Source: a virus
Strand: one strand, 5' to 3'
DNA length: 25,499 bases
Virus record (IMG/VR): IMGVR_UViG_3300030060_004542
Coordinates: 1-25,499 of that record
Shown: one piece after another, positions 22,972 through 25,499 of the stretch
How the letters are laid out: each line of letters opens with the position of its first letter
Numbering within the stretch: the stretch's first letter is position 1
Position numbers and translations under genes: made by a program
Notes under the pieces: generated by a model
Told to the model about the DNA's origin: nothing
Seen by the model: only the letters and a program-made list of their open reading frames with translations
Database searches by the model: none

Positions 22972-25040
22972 TAATATCCTGAACCAGAACTAGGAGTTGA
23001 ACTAGATCCACCACCTGTGGCGGTTGTTGAACTACTTGCACTTGTAGTTGTTGTTGCTGCAGCTCTCGCAGCACTTGTTGATGATGATGTAACGGTAGTT
23101 GCAGTGGAAGCTGCGGTTGCACTAGTGACTAAACCTGTTGTAGATACTTCAGATTTAGAATCACGAGTAAACTTCGGCATATAGTAACTATGTGTATGTA
23201 TGAACCTTGAACCTGATGTGTTTTCTCCAGAAGCAATTGTGTCAGGAACCATAGTTAAAGTTGTATTTGTCATATCAAACTTAACATACAAATCACGCAG
23301 TCCAATCACATCATTTGAGTGAGGAACTGCTTGAATTTCAATTACGTTGTTCTCTATTACCGTTGAAAGTATGTTACAAGTATCTATAAGAATTTCTCCA
23401 TGCAAATAATCAACTGTTCCAGCGTTTTTCTTAACTATAGTTGGTTCTCCACCTTCCACATAAGTAAAGAAGAAAATTCTTCCACTACTACTTGAAATTT
23501 TTTCATCTGCAAGATAAACAACGTTTGGAACACCCTCTATTGTAAATCCTGTTGATATGATGTTATATGCAGGCTCAGCTTGATACATCCGATTACCATA
23601 ACAAAGTTCATACTGAGCAAATCTTCCAATTTCTGCTCTTAGATTTCTTCTCATACAAACTAAAGTGATATTGGATGTGATTGATGAATCTACAGAGTCA
23701 ATTAGTGAGACTGCTTTACTATATTTGAATCTACCACCAAATTTATTCACATCAATTGATCTTGAGTATTGTTCAAGTGCATTTGAGACTGAAGTTTTTA
23801 AGTTATTCACATCATCATTTAAACTTGGATTATAATAAGCGTTAACTTTAAGTTCTACATACAGATACTTCAAATCAATGAACTCTGGGACGATGCCAGC
23901 AACCGCATAACTCTTTAATTTTTGTATAAGTTCTCTTTTTGTTTCATCTGATAGAAAATCACCATTTCTTGGTTTAACAGAGATAAAAACTTTGCCAAAA
24001 CGAGGTGGAGTCATTTCTTCACCACCATAAGCAGTTACAGACTCTACGTTTGGATAAATGAAACCTAAAACAGATTCATAGTCAGAAGAGGTGACTGCAC
24101 GATACTGAGATGAATAAATTCTTGGTGCAAAATACTTGATTGATGAAATTGATTCAATATCATCACCATCTCTTGACTTTTCTACGGTTGTCACAAGTGA
24201 AATATTGCCTGCATCAATGACTCCACCATCCTGATCAGTAATATTACCTACAAAACTAAAGTCAGAAGCGCCATTTCCTTCTTTTCCATCAGTTGTAACG
24301 TATGAAACCTCTATGAAGTTGTTATTTGATAGTTTTTTACCAATTACGTTATCACCAAAGATTAATTCATATCTTTCATCTTCAATCTCTTGTAGTAAGT
24401 ATGATGAAGAGGTAGATGTAACACCAACAATATTATCAATTTGTTGATAATTAACAAATGCAGTTGATGACTCTGATGGTTTAACCTTAACTTTTATTGT
24501 TGATGTATCAATAAATGAATTATCAAGAATAAATCTTTGATTAAACAAGGAACTATCAAAAGTAAAGTTTTGACTTACAAAGTTGCCTTCAAAGATCTCA
24601 ACATTCTCAAATATTGCGACTCCATTCTTAACAGGAACTGTGATACTTTCAGGAAGTGAAAATACGAAGTTTGAGTTACGTCCAGCACCGTTACAAACAA
24701 CGCCCTCATTAATTTTAAGAGATGATGTCTCAGTGAGATCATCTACAGTAAAAGATATCTTTGCTCTCGCTGATCTTCTTGATCTTGGCACATATCCAAT
24801 GTTTCTTGCAAGTGCAACGACGTTTTCTCGGAGTGTAGAAGAGTCCAGAAAACACTCATTCGCTGCCATATTGGTATTATATGCAGTAATGTATGTATTA
24901 TATGCTAACGCATCAATTATGATTGAAAGGTTTGACCCTTCAAAGTCATAATCGGTGAAATTTGTATTTGCCCTCAGATAATCTCTGATGGACTGTTTTA
25001 TTTCATCAAAATCTAAATTAACGTATTGTCCAAAAGCCAT
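22971..25040 (-). CDS. 6: gp6 baseplate wedge protein
   Basis: This 689-residue protein is the T4 gp6 homologue (660 residues in T4). gp6 forms the continuous ring of dimers that ties the six wedges together around the hub. The N-terminus has IKQSIRDYL..NTNFTDYDFEGS (14-36) and IIDALAYNTY (41-50), then NIGYVPRSRRSARAKI (80-95), all close to T4 gp6. A baseplate-J-like core spans about 300-415, with FAPRIYSSQYRAVTSSDYES and a following PPRFGKVFISVKP. The last 60 residues or so (about 630-689) are almost only Ser, Thr, Ala and Gly, which I do not recall from T4 gp6. The start shares one base with the gp25 stop (TAATG), with only a weak TAGAG upstream, so translation is probably coupled to gp25. 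The stop is coupled in the same way to the giant gene. Confidence 0.95.
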   Translation of the reverse strand: MAFGQYVNLDFDEIKQSIRDYLRANTNFTDYDFEGSNLSIIIDALAYNTYITAYNTNMAANECFLDSSTLRENVVALARNIGYVPRSRRSARAKISFTVDDLTETSSLKINEGVVCNGAGRNSNFVFSLPESITVPVKNGVAIFENVEIFEGNFVSQNFTFDSSLFNQRFILDNSFIDTSTIKVKVKPSESSTAFVNYQQIDNIVGVTSTSSSYLLQEIEDERYELIFGDNVIGKKLSNNNFIEVSYVTTDGKEGNGASDFSFVGNITDQDGGVIDAGNISLVTTVEKSRDGDDIESISSIKYFAPRIYSSQYRAVTSSDYESVLGFIYPNVESVTAYGGEEMTPPRFGKVFISVKPRNGDFLSDETKRELIQKLKSYAVAGIVPEFIDLKYLYVELKVNAYYNPSLNDDVNNLKTSVSNALEQYSRSIDVNKFGGRFKYSKAVSLIDSVDSSITSNITLVCMRRNLRAEIGRFAQYELCYGNRMYQAEPAYNIISTGFTIEGVPNVVYLADEKISSSSGRIFFFTYVEGGEPTIVKKNAGTVDYLHGEILIDTCNILSTVIENNVIEIQAVPHSNDVIGLRDLYVKFDMTNTTLTMVPDTIASGENTSGSRFIHTHSYYMPKFTRDSKSEVSTTGLVTSATAASTATTVTSSSTSAARAAATTTTSASSSTTATGGGSSSTPSSGSGY

Positions 25041-25432
25041 TATACTCTAGCTGGGAAAAGAATAACATCCACTTCTTGTGCTGGTGCTGGAATTCCAACA
25101 ATTGTGTATTGAACTGTGACATTTACCTCATTTGAATCAGGTCTAATCGTCGCTGTTGCAACAATATCACTAATTCTAGGTTCATATCTTTTTAATGACG
25201 ATTCAATTTCATCAACAATTCCAATTTCATTAAGAGTTGTATTTAATTCAAACAATGAATTATTAATTACTGATCCAAAAAGAGGATCATAAGGTTTTTC
25301 ACCTAAAATTGTAAAAACAATATTTTTAACAGATCTTTTAATGGCATCTTCATTTTTTAACACAACAAGATCATTCGTCACAGGATGACGTTTGAATGAA
25401 AGGTTAATATCTTTAAATGCCTTTGAAGTCAC
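25040..25432 (-). CDS. 25: gp25 baseplate wedge protein (lysozyme-like fold family)
   Basis: This 130-residue protein matches T4 gp25 (132 residues), the small wedge protein that lies next to the tail-tube hub and, with gp6 and gp53, forms the inner baseplate core and the site from which the sheath starts. Diagnostic blocks are EKPYDPLFGSVINNSLFE (45-62; T4 RPFDPEFG..LSDQLFE) and IESSLKRYEPRISDI (76-90; T4 IESAVRNYEPRIDKL). The start is GTG at 25430-25432. It is preferred because a TAA lies two codons upstream in frame and because the length fits the family. A canonical late promoter lies 25 bases upstream. An AGGA is present but 17 bases from the GTG, so the ribosome site is poor. The stop overlaps the gp6 start by one base. 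Confidence 0.95.
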   Translation of the reverse strand: MTSKAFKDINLSFKRHPVTNDLVVLKNEDAIKRSVKNIVFTILGEKPYDPLFGSVINNSLFELNTTLNEIGIVDEIESSLKRYEPRISDIVATATIRPDSNEVNVTVQYTIVGIPAPAQEVDVILFPARV

Positions 25433-25457
25433 TATTTACACAAAAAGTTTCCTGTTT

Positions 25458-25465
25458 TATTTATA
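25458..25465 (-). promoter_or_regulatory. T4-type late promoter TATAAATA upstream of gp25
   Basis: The minus strand reads a perfect TATAAATA here, ending 25 bases before the gp25 GTG. This octamer is the T4 late promoter core, recognised by host RNA polymerase with the phage late sigma factor gp55 and coactivator gp33; marine T4-like phages use the same or a NATAAATA form. Transcription would start a few bases further left, giving a leader of about 20 bases. Its place in front of the first gene of a long co-directional structural cluster fits a late operon promoter. Confidence 0.8.
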
Positions 25466-25499
25466 CCTATTTTTTACCTTTTTATTAGACGATATGTAT
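25466..25499. other. Right-edge remnant, no gene called
   Basis: These 34 bases lie between the late promoter and the window edge. On the minus strand two frames stay open for several codons before stopping: one ends YISSNKKVKNRYK with its stop inside the promoter, another ends TYRLIKR. Either could be the tail of the preceding gene, but the stretch is too short to decide. Confidence 0.4.

Noticed and set aside
24583-24951. 122-codon plus-strand open frame opposite gp6
   Set aside because: It is antisense to the best-conserved N-terminal region of gp6, with no ribosome site and no independent evidence.
1-25499. CRISPR array, tRNA, integrase or insertion sequence
   Set aside because: The visible repeats are degenerate protein-coding repeats without regular spacers, and I saw no cloverleaf, recombinase or transposase pattern while reading both strands.

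Overview
The window is a late structural-gene block of a T4-like contractile-tailed phage (myovirus). All ten real genes lie on the minus strand, packed end to end, so they are transcribed from the right edge toward the left. The DNA is AT-rich (about one third GC by eye). The combination of 25-6-(7)-8-[very large repeat protein]-13-14 fits T4-like phages of marine picoplankton: cyanophages of Prochlorococcus or Synechococcus, or pelagimyophages of SAR11. The sequence does not let me choose between these hosts. I see no tRNA, integrase, transposon, CRISPR or metabolic gene.

Layout in transcription order (right to left): a canonical T4-type late promoter TATAAATA (25458-25465); gp25 baseplate wedge (25040-25432, GTG start); gp6 baseplate wedge (22971-25040); a 4,027-residue giant with the T4 gp7 C-terminal signature near its N-terminus (10888-22971); a degenerate late promoter CATAAATA (10880-10887); gp8 baseplate wedge (9298-10857); a 2,524-residue DUF4815-type virion protein (1717-9291); a 67-residue protein with a capsid-targeting-like N-terminus (1514-1717); a 77-residue coiled-coil protein (1284-1517); a 120-residue beta-rich protein (916-1278); gp13 neck protein (67-906); and the first 22 codons of gp14 (1-67).

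Together the genes build the baseplate wedge (gp25, gp6, gp7-like, gp8), probably its peripheral fibre or spike parts (DUF4815 protein), and the neck that closes the head and joins it to the tail (gp13, gp14). The order matches T4 genes 6-7-8-9-10-11-12-wac-13-14, but the 9-12/wac interval is filled by unrelated-looking proteins. Five of nine gene junctions overlap (four as TAATG, one as ATGA), which points to translational coupling.

The most interesting feature is the giant protein. Two stretches that resemble neighbouring parts of T4 gp7 sit about 2,200 residues apart in it. The space between and after them is filled with several families of short beta repeats and a YHYH-like domain. The same repeat families recur inside gp8 and the DUF4815 protein, so one pool of modules seems to have decorated three different baseplate proteins. 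Comparisons with T4 proteins were made from memory and should be confirmed by profile searches.
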